Below are positions 1 to 8,016 of a DNA stretch of 64,000 nt, in pieces. The stretch spans positions 62,001 through 126,000 of the forward strand of contig NZ_JAHDTI010000004.1 in the NCBI RefSeq assembly GCF_018531495.1. The letters run 5' to 3'. The position numbers and the translations under genes are program-made. The notes under the pieces are model-generated. The model saw nothing but the letters and a program-made list of their open reading frames with translations. It had not been told where the DNA came from and did not search any database. Origin of the DNA: Nonomuraea sediminis. Its GTDB lineage: Bacteria; Actinomycetota; Actinomycetes; Streptosporangiales; Streptosporangiaceae. The first letter of the stretch is position 1; each line of letters opens with the position of its first letter.

Positions 1-496
1 CGTCGGCCTGCCCGGGCGCCACCCATGGGCTGTCCGCCTGCGGGGCGCCGGTGGGCGGCTCGGGCGTGGGGTCCTCGGCGGGAGGCTCGGGCTCCTCGTC
101 CTGGTCGAAGAGGGCCGGGTGGGTGGCGCGGGCCTGGCCGGTTTCCTGGTGGAGGGCGCCGGGCCAGGTGCCGAGCAGTTGGGCGGCCCGGTCCGGGTCC
201 AGGCCGTCGTGGAACTGGGCGACCACGGCCGCTCGGCCGAGCGGGGAGATCCCGGCCAGCGGGAAGCCCGCGGGCGGCTCCGCGGGGGCGGCGAGGTAGG
301 CGCGGTAGAGGGCGCCGAGCACCGCCTCGGCCGGTCTGTTCCACCGATACCCGGGCCAGCGGCGGCCCGTCGTCACCAGGGCCCGGATGGCCAGGTGCCT
401 GGCCTTCTCCGGATCTCCCGTCAGGAGGTAGGCCGATCGGGCGAACCACTCCGCATGGTCGGCGGCGAACTGCGATAAACCATCATTCTTGGTCAA
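1..496 (-). CDS. degenerate ECF-sigma-like protein (3' end outside window)
   Basis: Partial: the reading frame runs leftward off the window with no stop. I chose a TTG start at 496 because GAGGAG lies 7 nt upstream and no in-frame ATG or GTG fits. The protein begins MTKNDGLSQFAADHAEWF and continues with ARSAYLLTGDPEKARHLA, which resembles sigma region 2 of SigE-type ECF factors (usual form: RTAYLLTGD..AEDL). Later SPLGRAAVVAQFHDGLDPDRAAQLLG resembles region 4 (usual form: LPPRQRAVVVLRYFEDLSEAETA..LG). Several usual conserved residues are missing and the tail becomes acidic and Pro-rich (DQDEEPEPPAED). It is therefore either a diverged sigma factor or a sigma-derived protein with another role. 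Family assignment is by eye from memory. Confidence 0.6.
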   Translation of the reverse strand, partial: MTKNDGLSQFAADHAEWFARSAYLLTGDPEKARHLAIRALVTTGRRWPGYRWNRPAEAVLGALYRAYLAAPAEPPAGFPLAGISPLGRAAVVAQFHDGLDPDRAAQLLGTWPGALHQETGQARATHPALFDQDEEPEPPAEDPTPEPPTGAPQADSPWVAPGQAD

Positions 497-512
497 TTGT
501 TCGACTCCTCGT

Positions 513-544
513 GGAGTTGATCACAGTACGGGGGAGTTGGTCAC
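513..544. promoter_or_regulatory. pair of 12-bp direct repeats spaced two helical turns
   Basis: GGAGTTGATCAC (513-524) is followed exactly 20 bp later by GGAGTTGGTCAC (533-544), an 11/12 match. They sit in the divergent gap between the sigma-like gene and the lipoprotein gene. The 20-bp phase would put two bound proteins on one face of the helix. Binding is inferred, not shown. Confidence 0.4.
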
Positions 545-578
545 CAGGTAAACCCGCCGTGCCATGCCGATACCGCGT

Positions 579-598
579 ACGCCGCATGCATGCGGCGT
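579..598. promoter_or_regulatory. perfect 20-bp palindrome upstream of lipoprotein gene
   Basis: ACGCCGCATGCATGCGGCGT equals its own reverse complement over all 20 bases. It ends 20 bp before the ATG of the lipoprotein gene at 619, a plausible operator position. No regulator can be named from the sequence. Confidence 0.5.
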
Positions 599-618
599 GA
601 GCAGGGAATCCCTCGGAT

Positions 619-1197
619 ATGCGGCCCTCACGCAGTGGCTCCTTCGCGCTCGTCGCGCTGTGTCTCCTGGTAGGGGGGTGCGGTGCGGCTCCGCCGTCCA
701 GCACGTCGGTCACCGTCACCCCGACGGCCTCCGCGACGGCTTCGCCGACGCGGACTCCGGCGGCCGCGCCCACCTCCACGCGCGAGGTGGACGTCCAGCA
801 CGAGCCGGGCGAGGCGGCGCTGGTGTCCACCGTGCGCTTCGCGACGCACCAGGGGTACGACCGGGTGGTGATCGACCTGCGTGGCGAGATGCCCGGCTAC
901 ACCGTGAAGTGGGTGGACGAGCTGGTCCAGGACGCCTCAGGCAAGCCGATCCACGCCAAGGGCGGCGCCTACCTGCAGGTCGTGCTCACCCCCGCGCAAG
1001 CCCACACCGACAAGGGCGACCCCACCTGGACGGGCGGGCCCGTCTTCCAGGCCAACCTGGGCAACGTGACCGACGTGGTCAAGACCGGCGACTTCGAGGG
1101 CCGGGTCGGCGTCGGCATCGTGCTCGACCACCGGGCGCCCTTCAGGGTGCTCGAGCAGAGGGGGCCGAACCGGCTGGTCATCGACGTGGCAAACTGA
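619..1197 (+). CDS. AMIN-like domain lipoprotein
   Basis: 192 aa. An Arg/Ser-containing N-terminus and a hydrophobic stretch end in a lipobox (LVGGC, Cys about residue 20), so it should be lipid-anchored outside the membrane. A Thr/Pro/Ala-rich linker (about 25-55) follows. The folded domain (about 65-192), with RFATHQGYDRVVIDLRGE near its start and PNRLVIDVAN at its end, matches the beta-rich AMIN-like domain of actinobacterial lipoproteins, thought to bind cell-envelope polymers. ATG chosen because the lipobox follows at the usual distance. The stop lies 5 nt before the cupin start, so the two are probably co-transcribed. Confidence 0.75.
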   Translation: MRPSRSGSFALVALCLLVGGCGAAPPSSTSVTVTPTASATASPTRTPAAAPTSTREVDVQHEPGEAALVSTVRFATHQGYDRVVIDLRGEMPGYTVKWVDELVQDASGKPIHAKGGAYLQVVLTPAQAHTDKGDPTWTGGPVFQANLGNVTDVVKTGDFEGRVGVGIVLDHRAPFRVLEQRGPNRLVIDVAN

Positions 1198-1202
1198 GCT
1201 GC

Positions 1203-1553
1203 GTGGTAAGAAAGATCGAAGGGGCGACCCGGATCCCGGTGCCCGGCGGCAAGGTCATCGACGAGCATGTGGGCCGCGTCAACAGCGGCGACGAGGCGAT
1301 CTCGATCGCGCACATGGTGGCTCCGCCCGGCTGGGACGAGCCCGCCCAGACGCCGTCCTTCACCGAGTACACGGTGGTGTTGCGGGGCACCGTACTGGTG
1401 GAGCACGCGGGCGGTACCACCGAGGTGACGGCCGGGCAGGCCATCATCACCGAGCCGGGGGAGAAGATCCGCTACAGCACGGGCGAGGAGGGCGCCGAGT
1501 ACATCGCCGTCTGCCTGCCCGCTTTCAGCCCGGAGAGCGCCCAGCGCGACTGA
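1203..1553 (+). CDS. small cupin-domain protein
   Basis: 116 aa from a GTG start 5 nt after the lipoprotein stop; the Shine-Dalgarno is weak. A single beta-barrel cupin domain: an acidic glycine-rich first part, then TEYTVVLRGTVLVEHAGGTTEVTAGQAIITEPGEKI, typical of the two cupin motifs. The usual motif-1 histidines are largely absent (PSFTEYTVVLRG instead of HxH...E), so metal binding is doubtful. Its substrate is unknown. It may be a small-molecule binding or isomerase-like protein. Confidence 0.65.
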   Translation: MVRKIEGATRIPVPGGKVIDEHVGRVNSGDEAISIAHMVAPPGWDEPAQTPSFTEYTVVLRGTVLVEHAGGTTEVTAGQAIITEPGEKIRYSTGEEGAEYIAVCLPAFSPESAQRD

Positions 1554-1692
1554 GGCCGGGTAGCCGGCCCGAGTCGAAACGGTCGAGGACCGCCGCCGCA
1601 CGCCCGCCGTACCGGAAAACGGGAGAACCCGGGGCGCGCGGGATGCCGCGCGGCCCTCCGTAGCAGGGGAGCGGCGACCGTATCATGGCCAG

Positions 1693-2754
1693 ATGAGCCC
1701 CACCCTTGACGAGATCCGGCGAGCGCCGAAGGTGCTGCTGCACGATCACCTCGACGGCGGACTGCGCGCCGAGACGATCGTGGAGCTGGCGCGGGAGGCC
1801 GGCTACGACGACCTGCCGACCACGGATCCTGACAACCTGCGTCAGTGGTTCGAGGAGGCGTCCGACTCGGGGTCGCTCGAGCGCTACCTGGAGACGTTCA
1901 CCCACACGGTCGGCGTCATGCAGACCCGCGAGTCGCTCGTGCGGGTGGCCGCCGAGTGCGCCCAGGACCTGGCCGCCGACGGGGTCGTCTACGCCGAGGT
2001 GCGCTTCGCGCCCGAGCAGCACACCACGCACGGGCTGAGCCTGGACGAGGTGGTCCAGGCGGTGCTCGAGGGGTTCAGGGAGGGCTCGGAGGGCCGGATC
2101 AAGGTCGGCACGCTGCTCACCGCCATGCGGCACCAGGCGCGCTCCATGGAGATCGCCGAGCTGGCGGTGCGCTACCGCGACGTCGGCGTCGTGGGCTTCG
2201 ACATCGCCGGCGCGGAGGCGGGCTACCCGCCCACCCGGCACCTGGACGCCTTCGAGTACCTGCAGCGGGAGAACGCGCACTTCACCATCCACGCCGGCGA
2301 GGCGTTCGGGCTGCCGTCGATCTGGCAGGCGATCCAGTGGTGCGGGGCCGACCGGCTCGGCCACGGCGTCCGCATCATCGACGACATCTCCGAGGACGGC
2401 GCCAAGCTGGGGCGGCTGGCGGCCTACGTGCGCGACAAGCGCATCCCGCTGGAGATGTGCCCGACCTCCAACCTGCAGACCGGGGCGGCCGCCTCGATCG
2501 CCGAGCACCCGATCGGGCTGCTGCGGCGCCTGCACTTCCGGGTCACCGTCAACACCGACAACCGGCTGATGAGCTCGACCAGCGTGTCGGAGGAGTTCGC
2601 CAAGCTGGTCGAGGCGTTCGGCTACGGCTGGGATGACCTGCAGTGGTTCACGGTGAACGCGATGAAGTCGGCGTTCATCCCCTTCGACGAGCGGCTCGCG
2701 CTGATCAACGGCGTGATCAAGCCCGGGTTCGCGCAGCTGAAGTGGCAGCCGTGA
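1693..2754 (+). CDS. add: adenosine deaminase
   Basis: 353 aa, full length for bacterial adenosine deaminases. It hydrolyses adenosine or deoxyadenosine to (deoxy)inosine and ammonia in purine salvage, in the cytoplasm. Visible motifs: the zinc pair HDH (His17, His19) followed by LDGGLR, HAGE near residue 200 with the catalytic Glu, the DRLGHGVR loop, and VNTDNR with the metal-binding/catalytic Asp. The stop overlaps the GTG of the next gene (GTGA). Purine nucleoside phosphorylase is also in this window (10.1 kb) and would take the inosine produced. Confidence 0.95.
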   Translation: MSPTLDEIRRAPKVLLHDHLDGGLRAETIVELAREAGYDDLPTTDPDNLRQWFEEASDSGSLERYLETFTHTVGVMQTRESLVRVAAECAQDLAADGVVYAEVRFAPEQHTTHGLSLDEVVQAVLEGFREGSEGRIKVGTLLTAMRHQARSMEIAELAVRYRDVGVVGFDIAGAEAGYPPTRHLDAFEYLQRENAHFTIHAGEAFGLPSIWQAIQWCGADRLGHGVRIIDDISEDGAKLGRLAAYVRDKRIPLEMCPTSNLQTGAAASIAEHPIGLLRRLHFRVTVNTDNRLMSSTSVSEEFAKLVEAFGYGWDDLQWFTVNAMKSAFIPFDERLALINGVIKPGFAQLKWQP

Positions 2755-3365
2755 AGCAGACCTACCGCTCCAAGACCGCCTTCGCGCTCGGGTGCGTCTG
2801 GCTGGCGTTCGTCGCGTTCAACGCCTGGGATCTGACCGTCCGCTACAACGGCAAGCCGTCGCTGATCGCCGCGGCGGTGCTGGGCGTGATCACGGCGCTG
2901 GTCTACGTGATCGCGCTGCGCCCCGCCACCGTCTTCACCGAGGCGGGGCTGGTCGCGCGCAACCCGCTGCGCTCGACGTTCGTGCCGTGGACCCTCGTGG
3001 AGGGCGCCGGCGTCTCCCACTCGATCAACGTCGAGCACGACGGCGGCCAGATGCTGCGGCTGTGGACGCCGATGAGCTCGGCCCGCGAGCGGGCCAGGGC
3101 CCAGCGCCGCGGCGCGCCCAAGGCGCCGCGCCGCGGGCGCTTCCAGACCGAGCCGGTGCAGACCAAGGCCGAGCAGATGGCGGCCGAGGCCTTCGCCGGC
3201 AAGACGCACGCCGACTGGGTGGGCGAGCAGATCAACGAGCGCGCCCAGGCCGCCAAGGGCCGCACCGAGGAGGCCGCGACCACGAAGGTGACCTGGTCGA
3301 TCGACGCGATCGCCGTCCTGGCGCTGGCCGTGGTCCTCGTGGTGGCCGCGATCATCTTTCCCTAG
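2751..3365 (+). CDS. PH-like membrane protein
   Basis: 204 aa; GTG start inside the add stop (GTGA), so translationally coupled. Two N-terminal membrane helices (about 9-25 and 35-55) are followed by a small beta-rich segment (TVFTEAGLVARNPLRSTFVPWTLVEGA) like actinobacterial PH-domain membrane proteins. Then comes a long charged Arg/Ala/Glu stretch, and a C-terminal helix (about 185-203) ends at the last residue. Role unknown. Its 3' end overlaps that of the convergent enoyl-CoA hydratase gene by 14 bp. Confidence 0.7.
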   Translation: MKQTYRSKTAFALGCVWLAFVAFNAWDLTVRYNGKPSLIAAAVLGVITALVYVIALRPATVFTEAGLVARNPLRSTFVPWTLVEGAGVSHSINVEHDGGQMLRLWTPMSSARERARAQRRGAPKAPRRGRFQTEPVQTKAEQMAAEAFAGKTHADWVGEQINERAQAAKGRTEEAATTKVTWSIDAIAVLALAVVLVVAAIIFP

Positions 3366-4083
3366 AGACAAACCTGTTCATCCCCGCCTTGGCGATGCCG
3401 CTGGCCTCCACCTCCAGCGCCGCCTCGGTCTCCCGCGCGAAGGCCCGCTCCACCTCCTCCAGCGACGGCCGCAGCAGCCGCAGGTGCACCGAGGTCGCCA
3501 TGCCGGGCTGCGTCCAGCGGTGGATCAGCCCGATCGCGGTCTCCATGAGCACGTCGGGCTCGACGATCTCGTCGAGCAGCCCGAGCGCCTGCGCGTCGGC
3601 CGCGCCGGTCCTGGTGGAGTCGAGCACGAGGCGTAGCGCCCGCCCGCCGACCACCCTGCCGAGCAGGTAGCTGGAGGCGTTCGAGATCGACAGCCCGATC
3701 CCGTTCTCCGGCAGGAAGTACTCGGTGGACGGCGTGCCGATGCGGGCGTCGAAGCAGAGCGTCCATTCCGCGGCCCCGCCCACGACCAGCCCGTTCACCG
3801 CCGCCACGACCGGCACCCGGGTCTCGAGGACGGCCCTGGTCAGGTCGTGGAAGCTCTCCACCCCTTCGGTCATCGGCAGGTTCGCCGCCTCGCGCAGGTC
3901 CTCCCCGGCCGAGAACGCCCGCCCGGTTCCTGTCACCACGATCCCGCGGGCTGCCTTCCCGTCGCCATGAGCCCGTACGGCTGCCGCCAGGCCGGCCCGC
4001 ATCGCGGCGGTGAGCGCGTTGAGCTTCTCCGGCCGCCGCAGGGTGACCACGGCCACCTCGTCCCGGATGGTTGTCTCGATCAT
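3352..4083 (-). CDS. enoyl-CoA hydratase/isomerase family protein
   Basis: 243 aa crotonase-fold protein, start ATG overlapping the synthetase stop (ATGA). It would act on acyl-CoA thioesters. Motifs: VTLRRPEKLNALT near the N-terminus, GTGRAFSAGEDL (CoA/oxyanion segment) and NGLVVGGAAEW (second oxyanion segment). One Glu sits at the catalytic region; the exact reaction (hydration, isomerisation, hydrolysis) cannot be told. It is the last gene of a TetR/acyl-CoA synthetase/hydratase operon, which suggests catabolism of a particular carboxylic acid. Confidence 0.85.
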   Translation of the reverse strand: MIETTIRDEVAVVTLRRPEKLNALTAAMRAGLAAAVRAHGDGKAARGIVVTGTGRAFSAGEDLREAANLPMTEGVESFHDLTRAVLETRVPVVAAVNGLVVGGAAEWTLCFDARIGTPSTEYFLPENGIGLSISNASSYLLGRVVGGRALRLVLDSTRTGAADAQALGLLDEIVEPDVLMETAIGLIHRWTQPGMATSVHLRLLRPSLEEVERAFARETEAALEVEASGIAKAGMNRFVSRER

Positions 4084-5555
4084 GCGGACTCCTCGACGTG
4101 GAAGGCCCCGGCACGCTGGTCGCGCCCGGGGTCGAGCAGGTGGCGCTTCTCGATCCTGGCCGAGGGCGTCAGCGAGAAGCCCTCGACGAACTCGAGGTAG
4201 GCGGGCACCTTGAAGCGGGCCAGCCGCTGCCGCGCGTGGTCGGCGATGGCGCGGGCCGTGGCGGCGTCGGAGGCGTGCCCGGGCCGCAGCTGGACGAAGG
4301 CCTTGGGCAGTTCGCCGAACAGCTCGTCGGGGATCGGCACCAGCGCCGTGGACAGCACCGCCGGATGCTCGCCGAGGACGCTCTCGACCTCGGCGCAGGA
4401 GATGTTCTCCCCGCCCCTGCGCACCATGTCCTTCAGCCGCCCGGCGTGGTGTATGTAGCCGTCGGGGTCGCGGAAGCCCAGGTCGCCGGTGTGGTACCAG
4501 CCGTCGCGGAAGGCGTTCTCGGTGGCCTCGGGGTGGTTCCAGTAGCCGTTCATCATCGGCGTGCCGCGTACCACGATCTCGCCCACCTCCCCGTCGGAGG
4601 CCAGCACGCGCACCTGCTTGCCGGGCGGCGGGAACCCGAGGGCGCCCGTGCCGACGGTGTCGTCGGCGTCGGGGGAGACGAGCAGGTCGGGACCGGTCTC
4701 GGTCGAGCCGTACAGCTCCCGCCAGGGCGCGCCCCAGCGTTGCTCGAACGTGCGGTGCAGGGCGGGGGCGATGCCCGAGCACAGCACCAGCCGCATCCGG
4801 TTCTCGGCGTCAAGCGGGTGCGGGGGCTGCTTGTGCATGAGCATCGGCATCGTGCCGAGCACGTAGGTCATGCTCGCGCCGTGCTCGCGCGCCGAGGCCC
4901 AGAACCCGGAGGCCGAGAAGCGCGGCAGCACGACCAGGGGGATGCCGCCCAGCATGCACATGATCGCGATCCACTGCGGATCCATGTAGGAGAAGGCCTG
5001 GGCGACCATCAAGACGTCGTCGTCGCGGAGCCGTACGACGTCGGCGGTGAGCTCGGCGCTCCTGAGCCAGTAGTCGTGGGTGAGCATGCACGCCTTGGGG
5101 AAGCCCGTCGTCCCCGACGTGTACTGGAAGTTCGCCAGATCCTCGCGGGACAGGGAGAGGTCGGGCGGCGAGCCGTCGGAGAGGTCCTCGACCAGGTGCA
5201 CGGTGCCGGGGATGCGGGAGGCGTGCTCGGCCGTCGTCAGCGTGGCCACGGCGCCCGAGTCGCGCAGCACGTGGTCCAGGTCGGCGGCCCGGTAGCGGAC
5301 GTTCACCGGGACCGTGACGGCCCCGGCCCGCACGATCGCCAGCCAGCTCAGCGGCCAGCCGGACACGTTGTCCATCATCACGGCCACCCGCTCGCCCGGG
5401 CGGACGCCCCTGTCCACCAGCGCGCCTGCCATGCGTCCCGACTGCTCATGGACGTCGGCGAAGCTCAGGGACGCGGAGGGGAAACGGAGGAACTCCCGCT
5501 CGCCGTACTTCTCGGCGGCGTGCCGGAGCAGGTCGGGAATCGAGTCATAGGTCAT
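4080..5555 (-). CDS. AMP-dependent acyl-CoA synthetase
   Basis: 491 aa from the ATG giving MTYDSIPDLLRHAAEKYG; a longer open frame exists but reads through the TetR gene end and lacks family similarity. ANL-superfamily ligase: activates a carboxylic acid with ATP and transfers it to CoA. Motifs in order: YTSGTTGFPK (P-loop-like A3), YGSTETGPD (A5), YHTGDLGFRD (A7), and a C-terminal IEK with the usual catalytic Lys. It overlaps the TetR stop by 11 bp and is coupled to the hydratase downstream. Substrate unknown; the short length (about 490 aa) fits medium-chain or aromatic acid ligases. Confidence 0.88.
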   Translation of the reverse strand: MTYDSIPDLLRHAAEKYGEREFLRFPSASLSFADVHEQSGRMAGALVDRGVRPGERVAVMMDNVSGWPLSWLAIVRAGAVTVPVNVRYRAADLDHVLRDSGAVATLTTAEHASRIPGTVHLVEDLSDGSPPDLSLSREDLANFQYTSGTTGFPKACMLTHDYWLRSAELTADVVRLRDDDVLMVAQAFSYMDPQWIAIMCMLGGIPLVVLPRFSASGFWASAREHGASMTYVLGTMPMLMHKQPPHPLDAENRMRLVLCSGIAPALHRTFEQRWGAPWRELYGSTETGPDLLVSPDADDTVGTGALGFPPPGKQVRVLASDGEVGEIVVRGTPMMNGYWNHPEATENAFRDGWYHTGDLGFRDPDGYIHHAGRLKDMVRRGGENISCAEVESVLGEHPAVLSTALVPIPDELFGELPKAFVQLRPGHASDAATARAIADHARQRLARFKVPAYLEFVEGFSLTPSARIEKRHLLDPGRDQRAGAFHVEESA

Positions 5556-6189
5556 GAGGCGGCTCCCAGGGGTAGTCCGGCAACACGGAAAGGTCCAGCC
5601 CGGCCGTGGGCCGGACCGGGCAGCGGACCGCGGCCAGCCCGATCTCCACGAACTCCGCGCACACCTGCTCCAGCGAGGAGTCACCGGAGGGCCGGTACCA
5701 CTCGCTGGTGCCTGTGCACATCGACATCAGCGCCAGCCGGGTCAGCCGCTGGTCGGCCACCCGGAAGATCTCCCGGTCGACCCCGTCGGCCAGCGTGGCG
5801 CGCCAGTACTCCTCGTAGGCGTCGCGCAGGCCGATGATCTCGGCGTGAGAGTCGGAGCCCGGGGTGAGGGAGCGGAGCTCGCCGTCCATCACCCGGGTGA
5901 TCATCGGAGTCAGGGCGTGCACGGCGGTCAGCGTGGTGATGAGGATCGCCAGCCGGTCGGCCGGGTGTTCGGCGCCGACGAGCGCCTTGCGGGTGGAGTC
6001 GATGAGCTCGCGGTGTCCCTCTCGCATGAGCTCGGCGAGCAGGGCCTCCTTGCTCGCCACGTGGTGGTAGATCCCGGCGTTGGTCATGTCGACCTCCCGG
6101 GCGAGGTCCCTGATGCTGGTGGCCGCGTATCCCTGGCGCGCGAACAGCAGTACCGCCGCCGTCCTGATCCGCAGTTTCGCGTCTGTCAT
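5545..6189 (-). CDS. TetR-family repressor of acyl-CoA operon
   Basis: 214 aa. The N-terminal HTH (about 8-55) is typical: RTAAVLLFARQGYAATSIRDLAREVDMTNAGIYHHVASKEALL. The C-terminal ligand domain is helical. It is the first gene of the operon with the synthetase and hydratase, so it probably represses its own operon and is relieved by an acyl-CoA or acid. A perfect 14-bp palindrome starts 9 bp upstream of its ATG. This arrangement is common for TetR regulators of fatty or aromatic acid catabolism in actinomycetes. Confidence 0.88.
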   Translation of the reverse strand: MTDAKLRIRTAAVLLFARQGYAATSIRDLAREVDMTNAGIYHHVASKEALLAELMREGHRELIDSTRKALVGAEHPADRLAILITTLTAVHALTPMITRVMDGELRSLTPGSDSHAEIIGLRDAYEEYWRATLADGVDREIFRVADQRLTRLALMSMCTGTSEWYRPSGDSSLEQVCAEFVEIGLAAVRCPVRPTAGLDLSVLPDYPWEPPHDL

Positions 6190-6197
6190 GAGTACCT

Positions 6198-6211
6198 ACC
6201 GAACGTTCGGT
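6198..6211. promoter_or_regulatory. TetR operator candidate (perfect palindrome)
   Basis: ACCGAACGTTCGGT is perfectly self-complementary and lies immediately upstream of the tetR start codon at 6189. Many actinobacterial TetR operators are palindromes with a CGAACGTTCG-like core, so autoregulation is likely. Not proven. Confidence 0.7.
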
Positions 6212-6264
6212 CGCGCCTTGCATGGGAACATAACCGACGAAACCGCCCATCGGCAAGACTTGGG

Positions 6265-6295
6265 TTGACCCTGACACCGTGTGAGGCCCTAGATC
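6265..6295 (+). promoter_or_regulatory. MerR-type promoter, 19-bp spacer with dyad
   Basis: TTGACC (-35, 6265-6270) and TAGATC (-10, 6290-6295) are separated by exactly 19 bp, the over-long spacing characteristic of MerR-controlled promoters. Inside lies CCTGACAC-C-GTGTGAGG (6270-6286), matching 7 of 8 paired bases. The merR ATG follows at 6306 behind GGAGAGG, so the leader is very short. Strong case for autoregulation. Confidence 0.75.
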
Positions 6296-6305
6296 TGGAG
6301 AGGTC

Positions 6306-7142
6306 ATGTTCAGCATCGGAGACTTTGCCCGCCTCGGACTCGTGTCGGTGCGCATGCTGCGCCACTACGACGCGATCGGGCTGCTGCGGCCCGCGCACGT
6401 CGACCCGGTCACCGGCTACCGCTCCTACCAGGCCGCCCAGCTGTCCAGGCTCAACCGCATCGTCGCGATCAAGGATCTGGGCTTCACGCTCGAGCAGGTC
6501 CGCGCCATCCTCGACGACAAGGTCAGCACCGAGGAACTGCACGGCATGGTACGGCTGCGCCGCGCCCAGCTCGAGGCCCAGATCAGCGCCGACCTGGAGA
6601 GGCTGCGCGGCGTGGAGACCAGGCTCAGGACCATCGAGACCGAGGGGCACATGAACACCGACGAGGTGGTGATCAAGCGCATCCCTCCGACCCGGGTCGC
6701 CGAGCTCAGCGGCAGCGCCGCCAGCTACGACGCCCCCGACATCGGGCCGGTGATCAAGCCGCTCTACCGCGAGCTGATCGCCAGGCTGGAGGCCGCCGGC
6801 GTGACCATCACCGGCCCCGGCTGCGCGTACTACGTGCCCGAGGACGACGGCAGCGTCATGGTGCACGCCGGGCTCGGCGTCTCGGTGCCGCACGGCACCG
6901 ACTTCGACGTGGTCGACCTGCCGCCCATCGAGGTCGCGGCGACCATCATCCACAACGGCTCGATGGACGACGTCGGCCGCACCTTCCAGACGCTGGCCCA
7001 CTGGATCGAGGAGAATGGCTACCGCTCGCTCGGCCTGGCCAGGGAGGTGTCGCTGCACTGCCCGGAGAATCTCGACGAGTGGGTCACCGAACTCCAGATC
7101 GAAGTGAGCCCATGGATCTCGAAGAGCACCGCGCGGAGCTGA
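6306..7142 (+). CDS. MerR regulator with GyrI-like effector domain
   Basis: 278 aa. N-terminal MerR winged helix (about 1-70: FSIGDFARLGLVSVRMLRHYDAIGLL, then VTGYRSY), a coiled-coil dimerisation helix (about 75-115), and a C-terminal GyrI-like/SRPBCC-type effector domain (about 120-275) that in BmrR/TipA-type regulators binds drugs or other small molecules. Its promoter with a 19-bp spacer is just upstream. It overlaps the following sigma gene by about 30 bp. A free-standing GyrI-like protein is encoded two genes downstream, hinting at shared ligand handling. Confidence 0.88.
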   Translation: MFSIGDFARLGLVSVRMLRHYDAIGLLRPAHVDPVTGYRSYQAAQLSRLNRIVAIKDLGFTLEQVRAILDDKVSTEELHGMVRLRRAQLEAQISADLERLRGVETRLRTIETEGHMNTDEVVIKRIPPTRVAELSGSAASYDAPDIGPVIKPLYRELIARLEAAGVTITGPGCAYYVPEDDGSVMVHAGLGVSVPHGTDFDVVDLPPIEVAATIIHNGSMDDVGRTFQTLAHWIEENGYRSLGLAREVSLHCPENLDEWVTELQIEVSPWISKSTARS

Positions 7143-8005
7143 CCGGTTACTGCTACCGCATGCTCGGCTCCGGCTTCGAGGCCGAGGACGCGGTGCAGGA
7201 GACGCTGGTCAAGGCCTGGCAGGCGCGCTACGACCCCGATCGCGGTCCCGCCAGGGCGTGGCTGTTCCACATCGCCACCAACGTCTGCATCGACATGCTG
7301 CGCGGCACGCAACGCCGGGCCCGCGCCATGGACCTGGGTCCCGCCGCCGAGCCCGGCTCCCCGCTGGGCGAGCCGCTGCCCGGCGAACGCTGGCTGTGGC
7401 CCTCGCCCGATGGCCACGATCCCGCCGACGTCACGATCGCCAAGGAGTCGGTACGGCTGGCGTTCCTGGCCGCGCTGCAGCACCTGCCGCCGCGGCAGCG
7501 GGCCACGCTCATCCTGCGCGACGTGCTGCGCTGGTCGGCCGCCGAGGTTGCGGGGCTGCTCGGGACCAGCCTCGCCTCGGTCAACAGCGCCCTGCAGCGG
7601 GCCAGGGCCTCGATGCCGGCCGCCGGCCTGCCGTACCAGGAGGTGGACGAGGAACTGCTCGGGCGGTACGTGGACGCCTTCGAGCGGCACGACGTCGAGC
7701 TGCTGGTGTCGTTGCTGCACGAGGACGCGACGATGACGATGCCGCCGTTCGGCTGGTGGCTCGACGGACGCGCGGCCATCGCGGCCGTGGTGCGCGTGGC
7801 CGACGCGCCGTGCGACGGGTCGCGCCTGGTCAGGGTGGGCGCGGGGATGTACGGCCAGTACGTGGGCGGACGGGCGTTCGCGCTGGTGGCGCTCGAGACC
7901 GGGGGCGGTCTGGTCACGGGCTCGACCACCTACCTCGACCCGGATCTGTTCCGGCTGTTCGGGCTGCCGATGAGTTTCGAGGCCGCGCTCCGTACCAACG
8001 GTTGA
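7112..8005 (+). CDS. ECF sigma factor with NTF2/SnoaL-like C-terminus
   Basis: 297 aa from ATG 7112 (MDLEEHRAELTGYCYRM); an in-frame GTG at 7079 would lengthen it by 11 residues. Sigma region 2 (about 8-70, with AEDAVQETLVKAW and RAWLFHIATNVCIDMLR) and region 4 (about 125-170, LPPRQRATLILRDVLRWSAAEVAGLLG) are intact. The C-terminal ~110 residues form an NTF2/SnoaL-like domain as in ECF41/SigJ-type factors, where it controls activity in place of a separate anti-sigma factor. Translationally coupled to merR, suggesting a stress or drug-response switch. Confidence 0.85.
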   Translation: MDLEEHRAELTGYCYRMLGSGFEAEDAVQETLVKAWQARYDPDRGPARAWLFHIATNVCIDMLRGTQRRARAMDLGPAAEPGSPLGEPLPGERWLWPSPDGHDPADVTIAKESVRLAFLAALQHLPPRQRATLILRDVLRWSAAEVAGLLGTSLASVNSALQRARASMPAAGLPYQEVDEELLGRYVDAFERHDVELLVSLLHEDATMTMPPFGWWLDGRAAIAAVVRVADAPCDGSRLVRVGAGMYGQYVGGRAFALVALETGGGLVTGSTTYLDPDLFRLFGLPMSFEAALRTNG

Positions 8006-8016
8006 AGGAGGAGGAC

